From: Treponema_I sp045631425
GTDB lineage: Bacteria; Spirochaetota; Spirochaetia; Treponematales; Treponemataceae
Assembly (NCBI GenBank): GCA_045631425.1
Contig: JAZQUR010000104.1
Location: 1-16,941 of the forward strand
Direction of reading: 5' to 3'
DNA length: 16,941 nt
Positions 6,507 to 15,551 of this stretch are shown here, in pieces (the stretch's first letter is position 1; each line of letters starts with the position of its first letter). Both the position numbers and the translations under genes were made by a program. The notes under the pieces are model-generated. The model searched no databases, was not told the origin of the DNA, and was given only the letters and a program-made list of their open reading frames with translations.

Positions 6507-9500
6507 ATGGAATTTCACATTTCAAAGAAAGTAAGAGATTTGTGCAACTTTGATGAAAGTTTGTTTTCATTTAACGGAAACGTAATTTTCACAAATTTTA
6601 AAGCTGTAAGAACTTTTGCTCAAAAAATAAATTCCACAATGAATCCTGTTTTAGAATCAAACAAGATGATAAAAGCAGGTCAGCTAAATGCAATGGGTTT
6701 GATTGATGAAATCTTCCACTATGTTTGTAAAGAATTCAGAAAATCAGAAAATCCAAATGCTTTTGTGGAACTTTATGAAACATTAGAAGCAAAACTTGGA
6801 AAAGAAGCGTTAAATCAAATTTTAGTTGATTTCAACACAGAATTCCCACCTGTAGCTGTTTATCAAGGTAAGATTTCTATTGAAGAATATCTAAAACAAA
6901 GCACAGACGGAATTGATAACAAAGTTTCTACAATCGAAGAAATGATGTTGCTTTGTCTTGCAAACGAAAACCCTGCTTTTGCACCATTCAAAATCCTTTT
7001 TGATGATGAAAATCTTCAAAAAAATAAAAATTACTACAAAGCTTGGGCAGAAATCCAAAAATTCTTTAAGACACAACCTCTTTTTGGGCCTTTCAAAAAC
7101 GACCTTGTTACAATGCTTAGAGAACCAAGCGTTTTCTCTCCACACAGCCTAAAAGGTCAGCTTGATTATATACGTCAACACTGGGCAACTTTACTTGGTG
7201 AATGGATTTTAAGACTTCTTTCTAGTATGGATATGATTTCTGAGGAAGAAAAACCAGGTTGGTCTGGACATTTCTCTGGACCACCACCAATGGATCCATA
7301 CAATTTCTCAAGCGATTCTTTGATGAAAGAATACGAACGCTTCAGTCCAGACCGCGAATGGATGCCTCGTGTTGTTTTGATGGCAAAAACTGTTTTGGTT
7401 TGGCTTGATCAACTTCGTAAAAAATACAAAAAAGACATTTATCGCCTAGACCAAATTCCAGATGAAGAACTTGATGCTCTTGCACAAGCTGGTTTCACAG
7501 GTCTATGGCTTATCGGGCTTTGGGAACGCTCTTGGGCAAGTAAACGTGTTAAACAAATCTGTGGTAATCCAGAAGCAGCTGCAAGTGCTTACAGTTTGCA
7601 CGATTATGATATTGCCGCAGAACTTGGTGGATGGCCAGCACTAGAAGATTTACGCCGTCGTTGTTGGTACCGTGGAATTCGCTTGGCATCTGACATGGTT
7701 CCAAATCACACTGGTATGGACTCAAAATGGATTGCAGAACGTCCAGATTTATTTGTTCAAACAAGAGATTGTCCATTCCCAAGTTACACATTCAATGGTG
7801 AAAATCTTTCTATTGATAACAGAATTTCTGTTTATCTTGAAGATCACTATTATTCAAAAAATGACTGTGCTGTTGTTTACAAACGTGTTGATAACGCAAC
7901 TGGTGATGTTCGTTATATTTACCACGGAAATGACGGAACAGGAATGCCTTGGAACGATACAGCTCAGATTGACTTCTTAAATCCAGAAGCAAGGGAAGAA
8001 GTTATTCAAAAAATTATGCACGTTGCAAGAAACTTCCCAATTATCCGTTTCGACGCAGCTATGGTTTTGGCTAAAAAACACATCAAACGTCTATGGTATC
8101 CAGAACCAGGTCAAGGTGGAGATATTGCAAGTAGAGCTGAACACGCTATGTTTGCAAAAGACTTTGAAGAAAGAATTCCAAACGAATTCTGGCGTGAAGT
8201 TGTTGACCGCTGTGCCGCTGAAGTTCCAGACACATTGTTGTTGGCAGAAGCTTTCTGGATGATGGAAGGATACTTTGTTCGTACACTTGGTATGCACCGT
8301 GTTTACAACAGTGCATTTATGAATATGCTAAAACGGGAAGAAAACCAAAAATATCGTGATACTGTAAAGAATACAATCGAATTCGAGCCACAAATCTTGA
8401 AACGCTATGTAAACTTTATGAACAACCCAGACGAAGAAACAGCTGTTGCACAGTTCGGACGGGGCGACAAATATTTTGGTGTTTGTACATTGATGGTAAC
8501 AATGCCTGGTCTTCCAATGTTTGGTCATGGTCAGCTTGAAGGCTTTGAAGAAAAATACGGAATGGAATACACAAAAGCCTACAAAGATGAAACTCCAGAC
8601 TATGGCTTAATGGAAAGACACAAGCACGATATCTTCCCATTGATGAAAAAACGCTATTTATTCAGTGGAGTTGAAGACTTCTTCTTCTATGATGTTTGGA
8701 ATAATGGCAGCGTAAACGAAAACGTATTTGCATACAGTAACCGCTACGGTGATGAAAGAGCTATCGTTTTCTACAACAACGTATACAATCAAGCAAATGG
8801 TTGGATTCAAACATCTTGTAGATATGCTGTAAAAGATGCAGACGGTAATGTTCATCAAGAAACAAAGAATTTGTGTGATGCTTTAGGACTGTCTACAGAG
8901 CCAAATACATACTTAATTTTCCGTGAACACAGAACAGAAAAATGGTATATTCGTCGTATTTCTGAAATCCGTGAAAAAGGAATGTTCTTAAGCCTAAATG
9001 GTTTTGAATATCAAGTTTTAATGGATATGTCAGAAGTAAAAGACGATGCAACTGGAAAATATGGAATCCTTTGCGATACATTAAATGGTGCAGGAGTTCC
9101 TGATATTGAACAAGCATTAAACGAAATCTTCCTAAAAGACTTGTATAAATCACTTTCTGATTTTGCCACAAGAGATTTCTTTATTGATATGGTAAAAATC
9201 TGTAATGATGGTAAAAATATCACAAAAGTAATTGGAAAATACAAAGACGCTGGTATCAAATATTTTGAAACATTAGTTGACTTTGTAAATGGAAACTATG
9301 GAGCAGACTCTGTTCTAAGCAAAGATAGCAAAATTACAACAACTCCTGCTGAAAATGCATGGAAAGGACTTGTTAAGTTAATTAGTGATTTTGCAAAATT
9401 GGCTTCTGCTAATGATAAAGAAAAACTTGGAGAAAACAAAGATATCGCAAAACTTGTGGAATTTATTCAATCAGGATTTGATGCAAATAATCTACAAAAA

Positions 9501-10040
9501 GCATGTTTTGTTGCTTATCTTGTTTGTTATTCAATCAAGGGAGTTTTCGGAAAAGAAGCTACTTCACGTGATGTTCAAAATCTAATCGGCTTATGGCACT
9601 TAGATAGAAAACTTAGAGATTTACTATCTGAATATGGTTATGATTCAAGAATGAGTTATGAAATTTTCAGAACTCTTTTAGAAACAACTGAACTTTGTGA
9701 TAATACTTTTGGTAAGAAAACAGCAAAAGAATCTGCTTATAACTTTGTTAAAACAATTGTTGAAAATCCTCACAATAGCGTGATTTTGGGAATCAACAAT
9801 TACGACAATATCTTGTGGTATAACAAAGAAAAAGCAGACTTTACTTTATGGATTTCTGCATTGCAATATGCAATTATTGCATTGAAAAAATCTGAAGTAA
9901 AAAATCTACTTGAAGTAAAAGATTTAATCAAAGATGCATCTGATAAATCTGAATACAAAGTAGAAAATCTAGTTGCTTCGTTAAAACCAGAAGAAAAAGC
10001 AAAAAAAACAACAGCTAAAAAAGCATCAAAAAAGAAATAG
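6507..10040 (+). CDS. Large intracellular GH13 (alpha-amylase family) protein
   Basis: 1177 residues with no export signal, started at an ATG after a strong GAAAGGAG site. Residues 1-300 are mostly helical and match nothing recognised. The GH13 barrel starts near 305: region I DMVPNH (396-401), nucleophile Asp516 in IIRFDAA, acid/base Glu581 in LLLAEAF, and Asp642 in FMNNPDEE as transition-state stabiliser. Region IV normally reads NHD; here His is replaced by Pro. Residues from about 860 form another helical region ending in a Lys/Ala-rich tail (KKTTAKKASKKK). Joined to malQ, it probably acts on cytoplasmic glycogen or maltodextrins. Whether it hydrolyses or transfers, and its linkage specificity, cannot be read from the sequence. 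A terminator lies 22 bases after the stop. Confidence 0.88.
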   Translation: MEFHISKKVRDLCNFDESLFSFNGNVIFTNFKAVRTFAQKINSTMNPVLESNKMIKAGQLNAMGLIDEIFHYVCKEFRKSENPNAFVELYETLEAKLGKEALNQILVDFNTEFPPVAVYQGKISIEEYLKQSTDGIDNKVSTIEEMMLLCLANENPAFAPFKILFDDENLQKNKNYYKAWAEIQKFFKTQPLFGPFKNDLVTMLREPSVFSPHSLKGQLDYIRQHWATLLGEWILRLLSSMDMISEEEKPGWSGHFSGPPPMDPYNFSSDSLMKEYERFSPDREWMPRVVLMAKTVLVWLDQLRKKYKKDIYRLDQIPDEELDALAQAGFTGLWLIGLWERSWASKRVKQICGNPEAAASAYSLHDYDIAAELGGWPALEDLRRRCWYRGIRLASDMVPNHTGMDSKWIAERPDLFVQTRDCPFPSYTFNGENLSIDNRISVYLEDHYYSKNDCAVVYKRVDNATGDVRYIYHGNDGTGMPWNDTAQIDFLNPEAREEVIQKIMHVARNFPIIRFDAAMVLAKKHIKRLWYPEPGQGGDIASRAEHAMFAKDFEERIPNEFWREVVDRCAAEVPDTLLLAEAFWMMEGYFVRTLGMHRVYNSAFMNMLKREENQKYRDTVKNTIEFEPQILKRYVNFMNNPDEETAVAQFGRGDKYFGVCTLMVTMPGLPMFGHGQLEGFEEKYGMEYTKAYKDETPDYGLMERHKHDIFPLMKKRYLFSGVEDFFFYDVWNNGSVNENVFAYSNRYGDERAIVFYNNVYNQANGWIQTSCRYAVKDADGNVHQETKNLCDALGLSTEPNTYLIFREHRTEKWYIRRISEIREKGMFLSLNGFEYQVLMDMSEVKDDATGKYGILCDTLNGAGVPDIEQALNEIFLKDLYKSLSDFATRDFFIDMVKICNDGKNITKVIGKYKDAGIKYFETLVDFVNGNYGADSVLSKDSKITTTPAENAWKGLVKLISDFAKLASANDKEKLGENKDIAKLVEFIQSGFDANNLQKACFVAYLVCYSIKGVFGKEATSRDVQNLIGLWHLDRKLRDLLSEYGYDSRMSYEIFRTLLETTELCDNTFGKKTAKESAYNFVKTIVENPHNSVILGINNYDNILWYNKEKADFTLWISALQYAIIALKKSEVKNLLEVKDLIKDASDKSEYKVENLVASLKPEEKAKKTTAKKASKKK

Positions 10041-10062
10041 TTGATATTTAGCTGATAAAAGC

Positions 10063-10100
10063 AAAAGCCCCGAAATCGTGATGATTTTGGGGCTTTTTTT
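10063..10100. terminator. Bidirectional intrinsic terminator between convergent genes
   Basis: A 15-bp stem (10063-10077 with 10083-10097, one G-T pair) has a GTGAT loop and GCCCC/GGGGC core. On the plus strand it runs into seven T residues, ending the malQ-GH13 transcript. On the minus strand TTTTGCTTTT follows, so it can also end the RNA methyltransferase transcript, whose stop is 45 bases away. Confidence 0.92.
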
Positions 10101-10145
10101 GTCTAAAAACTAATATCAGCAGGATAGATAAAAGTTTGGAAAATT

Positions 10146-10874
10146 CTATTTGTCGGAAGTTTGTCTTGAAATTAGGCCGGCGGCTTTGTTGAAGATTTTT
10201 TCGATGTACTGCGCCTCGCCTTCTGATAAAGCGGCTCTTGAAAAAACTGATGTCCAAAAGTTTTCCATTTCTGGACGACCTGTTACGCTGAAAAATCCGA
10301 CTTTTTTCAAGTCATCTGTAAGGGATGTTACAGTTTTTGACAATCTTTCAAGGGTAATCGGGGTGTAGCCAGTTATGTTTGGGACTTTAATTTTCTTGTA
10401 AAGTTCGTAGCAAATTATTTGTACGGCGTGAGAAAGATTTAGAGAACCGAATTCTTCATCAGTTGGGATTTTTATACCAACAGTACAGTTTTCAAGCTCT
10501 TCATCAGTTAAGCCAGTTCGTTCGTTGCCAAAGATAACAGCAAGTTTTCCAGACTCAATATCACTTACTTTGTTGCAAAACTCGTCTGGAGTTAAAAGCC
10601 ATTCTTTGCGTTTTTTTCCCCGACGGCGAGTTGTTCCAGCTGAAATATAGCAATCTTTTGTGGCTTCTGTAATAGAATCGTAGAAAACAGTATTTTCCCA
10701 AATAGGTAAGGCGTGAATTGCTAAAATCCTAACTTTTTCTTCATCGTAGTCAGATTTTTTCCCCACGATTCTAAGGTTTTTTATCCCCATGTTTGCCATG
10801 GCTCTACAGGCAGAGCCAATATTTCGGCTTTCATCAGGATGGCACAAAACAATACAAATATCATCTAAAATCAT
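10146..10874 (-). CDS. TrmJ-like RNA 2'-O-methyltransferase (TrmH/SpoU family)
   Basis: 242 residues of the SPOUT class, using S-adenosylmethionine to methylate a ribose 2'-OH in RNA; cytoplasmic. Motif 1 is NIGSACRAMANMG (18-30) with Arg24; motif 2 is AVIFGNERTGLTDEEL (112-127); motif 3 is IPTDEEFGSLNLSHAVQ (136-152) followed by the YEL helix. The SAGTTRRRGKKR stretch (78-89) and the C-terminal GFF-to-helix extension match TrmJ, which makes Cm32/Um32 in tRNA. Bacterial TrmJ and other TrmH group 1 enzymes are hard to separate, so the target is an inference. The gene follows the 565-residue gene by 13 bases, with a modest AGG site seven bases before the ATG, so the two probably share a transcript. 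Confidence 0.85.
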   Translation of the reverse strand: MILDDICIVLCHPDESRNIGSACRAMANMGIKNLRIVGKKSDYDEEKVRILAIHALPIWENTVFYDSITEATKDCYISAGTTRRRGKKRKEWLLTPDEFCNKVSDIESGKLAVIFGNERTGLTDEELENCTVGIKIPTDEEFGSLNLSHAVQIICYELYKKIKVPNITGYTPITLERLSKTVTSLTDDLKKVGFFSVTGRPEMENFWTSVFSRAALSEGEAQYIEKIFNKAAGLISRQTSDK

Positions 10875-10887
10875 TTTTATGCCTAGT

Positions 10888-12585
10888 TTATCTGTAAAGT
10901 GTTACAATTTCTGTTCCAGATTTATGTCTGTATTTTAGGAACAGAGTTTTTGTTTTTGAATCGTAAACGTATCCAGATGAATTGTAAGTTTCAAATCTGT
11001 GGTCAGTTCTAAATGAAAGTCCATAAATTTCGATAGATTCAAAAGGTTCTACTCCGTTGATGATTACGTAGTGTGAATCACCTTGTGGAAAGTCTAGGGA
11101 AATTGTGGATGTGTTTGCTTCATCTGTTGTCATTGTCATTGATTGTGCAGATGTCCAAGCCCAAACTGGAGTTGCATTTGATTCGTCTAAGATAACAACG
11201 TGTGGATAGAACTTGTTGTTACGTTCTGCAACTGAATACAATGTTGCTAATGTTTCAACATCACTTGAATCGATTTTTGCAACACCTGCGTTAAACATTA
11301 GGCGACCAACAGCTGAAATATCAGTATTTCCGATGATTTCTGCATAGCGAATTAAAGCGTCACCTGTCTTTGCGTAATCTAAGGCTGAGAATTCACCTTC
11401 TTCAGTGCCAAAAGTAAAGATTTCATTTTTTGCAGAACAGTGTTCTTCTAGGATTGCTAGAGCTTTTTGAGCTGGAACTTGAAGTACTTCTGCTTTTTTA
11501 ACAGAAAGTGGATACAAATCAGCATAAAGTTTGATAATTCCACTTGCTTGGAGAGCTGTAGGTTCTGTTACGTTTTGTGTTAATAATGACAAATATTTTA
11601 CAGCTTCACTTGTAGAACGGGTTTGGATATACATACTAAATGCATCAAACTCGAAAACACTAGGATTATTATTTTCAAGGGAATAATTCATTCTGTATGC
11701 AATATTTTCATTTTGCATTACCAAAGTTTTGTTCATATCCACGAGGTTATTAAAATATGGTGCAGAAAGATATGAACGACGTGCAATAGTTTTTGCTGCA
11801 GCTGGAACAGTTTCTATAGCTTGTGTAAATTTCCCTTGGAAAGCCATTTCTGCTACATAAGCTGTAATTGCAACTTCTGAAGCTGATTCTGGAATTCCGT
11901 TTTTGAAAAGTACAGATGATTTGATTTTTTCAACAGATGCTTTGTAGTTTTCTTCTGAAGATAAAGCGAGTGCTTTTGCATCAGAGAATGTAAATGGCTT
12001 GTCTTTTGTGAAAACATCATAAGTTGCAATAGAATTGCGATTTGAGAAATACAAATATTGGGTATCAACTTGTGGAACAGAGAATTCGTATTGCTCAGTT
12101 TTTGTGGTTAAGAGTAGAGAATCATCTTTTTGATCTGAAAGTGTGTACGAACCGTTTAATTTGAAAGGAATAACGATTCCAGAAACTTTCTTAGGCAAAA
12201 CAGTTTTGATTGAAACAGGTGTTAATTGTTCTGGAGAAGGATAAGAGAAAACAAGTTGGATATCATTTTTGAAAACCAAATTAAATGATGTTTCAGAAAG
12301 TTGATTCCATTCGATTAATTCAAGAGGAGTTTTCTCTGTATTGTTGATATATGCAAGATTATCATAATCTGAAAAAACTTTTATCCCGCCAAAATTAACT
12401 GAAAAGTTATTTTTTAGTGTGGAAGTGTTGTCTTCATTTGTAGTTTCAGATAAAATTAATCTAATCAAACCAAATGTTTTAGAAATTACAGATTCATTTC
12501 TAAATTGTATTACAAAAATGCCGAAAATAATGGCTGAGTAAAGGATTGTTAATCCCAATAATTTTCTAATTGGATGCTTGCTCAT
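10888..12585 (-). CDS. Membrane-anchored protein of unknown function
   Basis: 565 residues not matched to any family I recognise. Residues 9-27 form one hydrophobic segment after a short basic N-terminus (signal anchor or uncleaved signal), so the rest should lie in the periplasm. Residues 60-190 look beta-rich, 200-440 mainly helical with many Ala and Ser, and 460-565 beta-rich again. No cysteine lipobox and no catalytic motif is evident. The ATG is fixed by an in-frame TAA two codons upstream, yet no Shine-Dalgarno sequence precedes it. The gene is divergent from the TPR lipoprotein, with only 50 bases between the two starts, and precedes the RNA methyltransferase gene by 13 bases. A role in the envelope is likely; anything more would be guesswork. 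Confidence 0.8.
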   Translation of the reverse strand: MSKHPIRKLLGLTILYSAIIFGIFVIQFRNESVISKTFGLIRLILSETTNEDNTSTLKNNFSVNFGGIKVFSDYDNLAYINNTEKTPLELIEWNQLSETSFNLVFKNDIQLVFSYPSPEQLTPVSIKTVLPKKVSGIVIPFKLNGSYTLSDQKDDSLLLTTKTEQYEFSVPQVDTQYLYFSNRNSIATYDVFTKDKPFTFSDAKALALSSEENYKASVEKIKSSVLFKNGIPESASEVAITAYVAEMAFQGKFTQAIETVPAAAKTIARRSYLSAPYFNNLVDMNKTLVMQNENIAYRMNYSLENNNPSVFEFDAFSMYIQTRSTSEAVKYLSLLTQNVTEPTALQASGIIKLYADLYPLSVKKAEVLQVPAQKALAILEEHCSAKNEIFTFGTEEGEFSALDYAKTGDALIRYAEIIGNTDISAVGRLMFNAGVAKIDSSDVETLATLYSVAERNNKFYPHVVILDESNATPVWAWTSAQSMTMTTDEANTSTISLDFPQGDSHYVIINGVEPFESIEIYGLSFRTDHRFETYNSSGYVYDSKTKTLFLKYRHKSGTEIVTLYR

Positions 12586-12635
12586 TTGTTATATTTTAGC
12601 TAATGCAAGCGACAAAATCAATATAGGCGGTAATA

Positions 12636-14165
12636 ATGTTTACTAACAAAAAAAGTTTTAAGCGCAATTTTTGTGCAATTTCAAAAAAAACATCATTTTT
12701 ATGTTTTAGTATTATCTTTATTTTTTCATTTTTAATTTTTTCTTGTGAGTCAACTGAAACAGAATCAACAGAAACTGTGAAAGTTGTTGAACCTGCTAAA
12801 AAGCAAAAAAAGCAACTAACCGAAGAAGAAAAACTAAATCTGTTTTTAGAAGAGTTTTATACAAAACTTTCAAATGCATTAAACTCTGGTTCAATAGATG
12901 ATGCTCTTGCATTGTACGATGAAATTCCAGAACAATATGCAAATAACTATGATTTAGCTTATATCAAAGCATCTTTGTTGATTTCAAAGCAAGATTATGC
13001 ATTTGCAAAAGAAATCGCAAATCAACTATTAGAACTAAATCCTGATAATACAGAAATTTTAATGCTTTTGTCTGTGATTGCAAAAGGAAGTGGTGATAAA
13101 GCTGGAAAGACAGCAATTTTACAGCAAATTTTGGCAAAAGAACCATATCACGCTGGGGCAAACACAGAACTTGGTCACGAACAAATGCTTAAAGCAAACT
13201 ACAAACTTGCAAATCGCTACTATTTGACAGCTCTTGCTGGTGAATCTACAAATTTGGACGCACTTGCTGGATATGGACAAAGTTCTTATTATCTTGGAAA
13301 TATTGATGATGCAAAAAACACATTTTGGAAGATGGTTGAAATCGACGAAACAAATGCTTTTGCCTGGGCTTATCTTGGAAAACTTGAAGCAGAAACTCCA
13401 AATTATACAAAATCTTTAGAATATGTTCTAAAAGCAATTCAATATGAATCAGATTATTATGATTATTGGCTTGATTGCGGAACTTATTATCACAATTTAG
13501 GGAACAATTTAGAAGCTGAAAAAGCTTGGACAAAAGCTATCGAACTCCGACCTGATTATTTCTTGGGCTATGTTTATCGTGGTGGATTGTATGATGAACA
13601 AGAAATGGTGGAAAAAGCTTACGCTGATTATAAAATGGTAAATCAACTTTATCCAGAGTATTATTATGCTTTTGAATCTTTGGGTATTTTAGCTTGGGGA
13701 ACTGGGGATTATGCTGCATCTCGAGAAGGTTTCCAAAAAGCTTACGAAGTATATCCTGCAAGTACAAGTTATCCTATGATAATTGCTGCTTCTTATTACA
13801 TGGAAGCTTATGAAAAGCAAGGAACTCCAGAAGAAGCTGCTCTAAAAAAAGCAGGGAAAGATTATTTGTCAAAAGTGGTGCTAAAAAAACTTGATAAAAG
13901 CTCTATAGACTATGCCATTGCACGTTTATTTTACGATAATGTTCAACCAGCTTCTGTAGCACAAAAAATTGAAAAAGAAACAAGTTTAAACAAAAAGGGA
14001 AGATACTTGTTTTATCTAGCTTTGTATTATCAAACTAGAGGTAATGACAATATAGCACAAAAGTATTATATTAATGTGCAAGAAATGCAGTCACCAACCT
14101 TTTTTGAATATAGACTTAACGATTGGGCTATTGAAAAATACAAGGCTGCTGGAATTCAATTTTAG
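12636..14165 (+). CDS. TPR-repeat lipoprotein
   Basis: 509 residues. A long basic and hydrophobic signal (to about 36) ends in LIFSC, a spirochaete-style lipobox, so Cys37 should be lipidated and the protein tethered to a membrane facing the periplasm. A Thr/Glu then Lys-rich linker (38-65) follows. From about 70 to 385 there are successive 34-residue helical pairs typical of tetratricopeptide repeats, for example those starting near 171 (AGANTELGHEQML), 207, 241, 275 (YDYWLDCGTYYHNLG) and 343. The last 120 residues remain helical and rich in Tyr and Lys. TPR lipoproteins act as scaffolds for envelope complexes; the partner is unknown. AGGCGG five bases before the ATG is a good ribosome-binding site. 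The TraB gene follows by 9 bases. Confidence 0.88.
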   Translation: MFTNKKSFKRNFCAISKKTSFLCFSIIFIFSFLIFSCESTETESTETVKVVEPAKKQKKQLTEEEKLNLFLEEFYTKLSNALNSGSIDDALALYDEIPEQYANNYDLAYIKASLLISKQDYAFAKEIANQLLELNPDNTEILMLLSVIAKGSGDKAGKTAILQQILAKEPYHAGANTELGHEQMLKANYKLANRYYLTALAGESTNLDALAGYGQSSYYLGNIDDAKNTFWKMVEIDETNAFAWAYLGKLEAETPNYTKSLEYVLKAIQYESDYYDYWLDCGTYYHNLGNNLEAEKAWTKAIELRPDYFLGYVYRGGLYDEQEMVEKAYADYKMVNQLYPEYYYAFESLGILAWGTGDYAASREGFQKAYEVYPASTSYPMIIAASYYMEAYEKQGTPEEAALKKAGKDYLSKVVLKKLDKSSIDYAIARLFYDNVQPASVAQKIEKETSLNKKGRYLFYLALYYQTRGNDNIAQKYYINVQEMQSPTFFEYRLNDWAIEKYKAAGIQF

Positions 14166-14174
14166 GATAAATAA

Positions 14175-15350
14175 ATGTCTCAAACAGAAAAAAGACTTAA
14201 TTTGAATGGTCGAGAAATTATTTTGGTGGGAACAGCCCACATTTCAAAAGAAAGTATAGATCAATCTGTGGAAGTGATTCGTTCAGAAATGCCTGATTGC
14301 GTAGCCATTGAGCTAGATGAAGGTCGTTACGAATCCATGAAAAATCCAGAATCTTGGAAAAATCTTGATATTGTGCAAGTTTTGAAAGAAGGCAAAGGCT
14401 TCGTTTTGTTGGCAAATCTTGTTCTATCATCTTTTCAAAAGCGTATGGGCGCAGATGTTGGGGTGAAACCTGGTGATGAAATGAGAGCTGCCATTGCTGT
14501 GGCTGAAGAGTTAAATATCCCTTGTGAAATGGTTGACCGCCCAATTCAGACAACGCTTCGTCGTGCTTGGGGTAAAAACAATCTTTGGGGAAAATGCAAA
14601 CTTCTTGCAACATTGATATCAACAGCATTTACAAAAGAAGAAGTTTCTCCAGAGGAAATTGAGCAGTTAAAGAATTCCAACGAAATGGATTCTATGATGG
14701 CTGAACTTGCTGAATATCTTCCAACTGTAAAAGAAGTTTTAATTGATGAACGTGACCAATATCTAGCTGCATCAATTTGGAAAGCAAAGGGCAACAAGAT
14801 TGTAGCAGTTTTAGGTGCGGGGCATCTTCCAGGTGTTGTAAAACATTTAGAAGCTCTTGCAAAAGGCGAAGAATCTGACGATGTTTCAGAGATTTCATCT
14901 TTGCCAAAGCCTGGAATCGGTGGAAAAATTGCTGGTTGGATTTTCCCAGTTGCCATTGTGGCTTTGCTTGTGGCTGGAATGTTTGTTGGTGGCGCTGAAT
15001 ATTCTTTACAAATGCTTGTTCAGTGGATTATTTGGAATGGTTCACTTTCTGCATTGGGCGCTTTACTAGCTTTGGGCCATCCATTAACAATTATCGTGGG
15101 ATTTGTTGGGGCTCCAATCGCAACTCTAAATCCACTTTTGGGCGTTGGGCTTTTTACAGGACTTGTTCAAGCTTGGGTTAGAAAACCAAAAGTTCAAGAT
15201 TTAGAAACTCTTAACGACGATGTTTCGACTTTTAAAGGATACTACAAAAACAGACTTTTGAAAGTTTTACTAGTTTTCTTTTTGTCATCAATTGGTGGCG
15301 TGATTGGAAACTTTATAGCAGTTCCAACAATGATTTCTGGATTGTTTTAG
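14175..15350 (+). CDS. TraB family membrane protein
   Basis: 391 residues. The N-terminal TraB/PrgY/GumN-like domain shows GTAHIS (19-24), VAIELDEGRY (43-52), PGDEMRAAI (99-107), DRPIQTTLRR (121-130), DERDQYLA (191-198) and GAGHLPG (214-220). The conserved His and Glu residues recall the Tiki/TraB metalloprotease-like fold, but activity is unproven. The C-terminal half has hydrophobic segments at about 252-271, 280-330 and 361-390, giving a multi-pass anchor with the TraB domain on one side of the inner membrane. Enterococcal TraB/PrgY reduces pheromone signalling, which is not implied here. AGGAT overlapping the upstream stop serves as the ribosome-binding site, so the gene is coupled to the TPR lipoprotein gene. 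Tandem hairpins start at the base after its stop. Confidence 0.88.
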   Translation: MSQTEKRLNLNGREIILVGTAHISKESIDQSVEVIRSEMPDCVAIELDEGRYESMKNPESWKNLDIVQVLKEGKGFVLLANLVLSSFQKRMGADVGVKPGDEMRAAIAVAEELNIPCEMVDRPIQTTLRRAWGKNNLWGKCKLLATLISTAFTKEEVSPEEIEQLKNSNEMDSMMAELAEYLPTVKEVLIDERDQYLAASIWKAKGNKIVAVLGAGHLPGVVKHLEALAKGEESDDVSEISSLPKPGIGGKIAGWIFPVAIVALLVAGMFVGGAEYSLQMLVQWIIWNGSLSALGALLALGHPLTIIVGFVGAPIATLNPLLGVGLFTGLVQAWVRKPKVQDLETLNDDVSTFKGYYKNRLLKVLLVFFLSSIGGVIGNFIAVPTMISGLF

Positions 15351-15385
15351 AGAAAGAAAAATTACGTCCTGTAATTTTTCTTTCT
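15351..15385 (+). terminator. 15-bp perfect hairpin immediately after the TraB gene
   Basis: AGAAAGAAAAATTAC at 15351-15365 is exactly complementary to 15371-15385 around a GTCCT loop. The right arm is T-rich (ATTTTTCTTTCT), so the 3' side of the stem also supplies the U-rich stretch. It begins at the base after the stop codon and probably helps end the TPR-TraB transcript. Confidence 0.6.
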
Positions 15386-15412
15386 GCAAGAATTCCCTAC
15401 GGTAATTCTTGC
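15386..15412. repeat. Second hairpin abutting the first
   Basis: GCAAGAATT at 15386-15394 pairs with AATTCTTGC at 15404-15412, and the stem extends inward to 12 pairs with one C-T mismatch and a TAC loop. It directly follows the 15351-15385 hairpin without a gap. It has no T-run, so it is not itself a classic terminator. Confidence 0.55.
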
Positions 15413-15468
15413 TTAGCTTTTATCGGGCGTCACTGCACGACCTGATGAAAAATAATTGCGCCGTATAT

Positions 15469-15508
15469 AAAAAAGGGATTTTCCTAGAATGGAGAATCCC
15501 TTTTTTTT
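15469..15508. terminator. Bidirectional intrinsic terminator
   Basis: GGGATTTTCC at 15475-15484 pairs with GGAGAATCCC at 15491-15500 (one T-G pair) around a six-base loop, flanked by AAAAAA on the left and eight T residues on the right. It can stop plus-strand transcripts from the TraB gene and minus-strand transcripts from the Rpn genes. Bases 15413-15468 between the hairpins hold no gene I can support. Confidence 0.85.
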
Positions 15509-15551
15509 GGTGGTTGTAATTGAGACTTTGCTTTGTGCAAAATTTTTTACA

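Noticed and set aside
12588..12615. Minus-strand promoter TTGTCG-16-TATAAC for the 565-residue gene
   Set aside because: Transcription would begin at or inside the ATG, leaving no leader; the -35 match is only partial. Kept only as a hint towards leaderless initiation.
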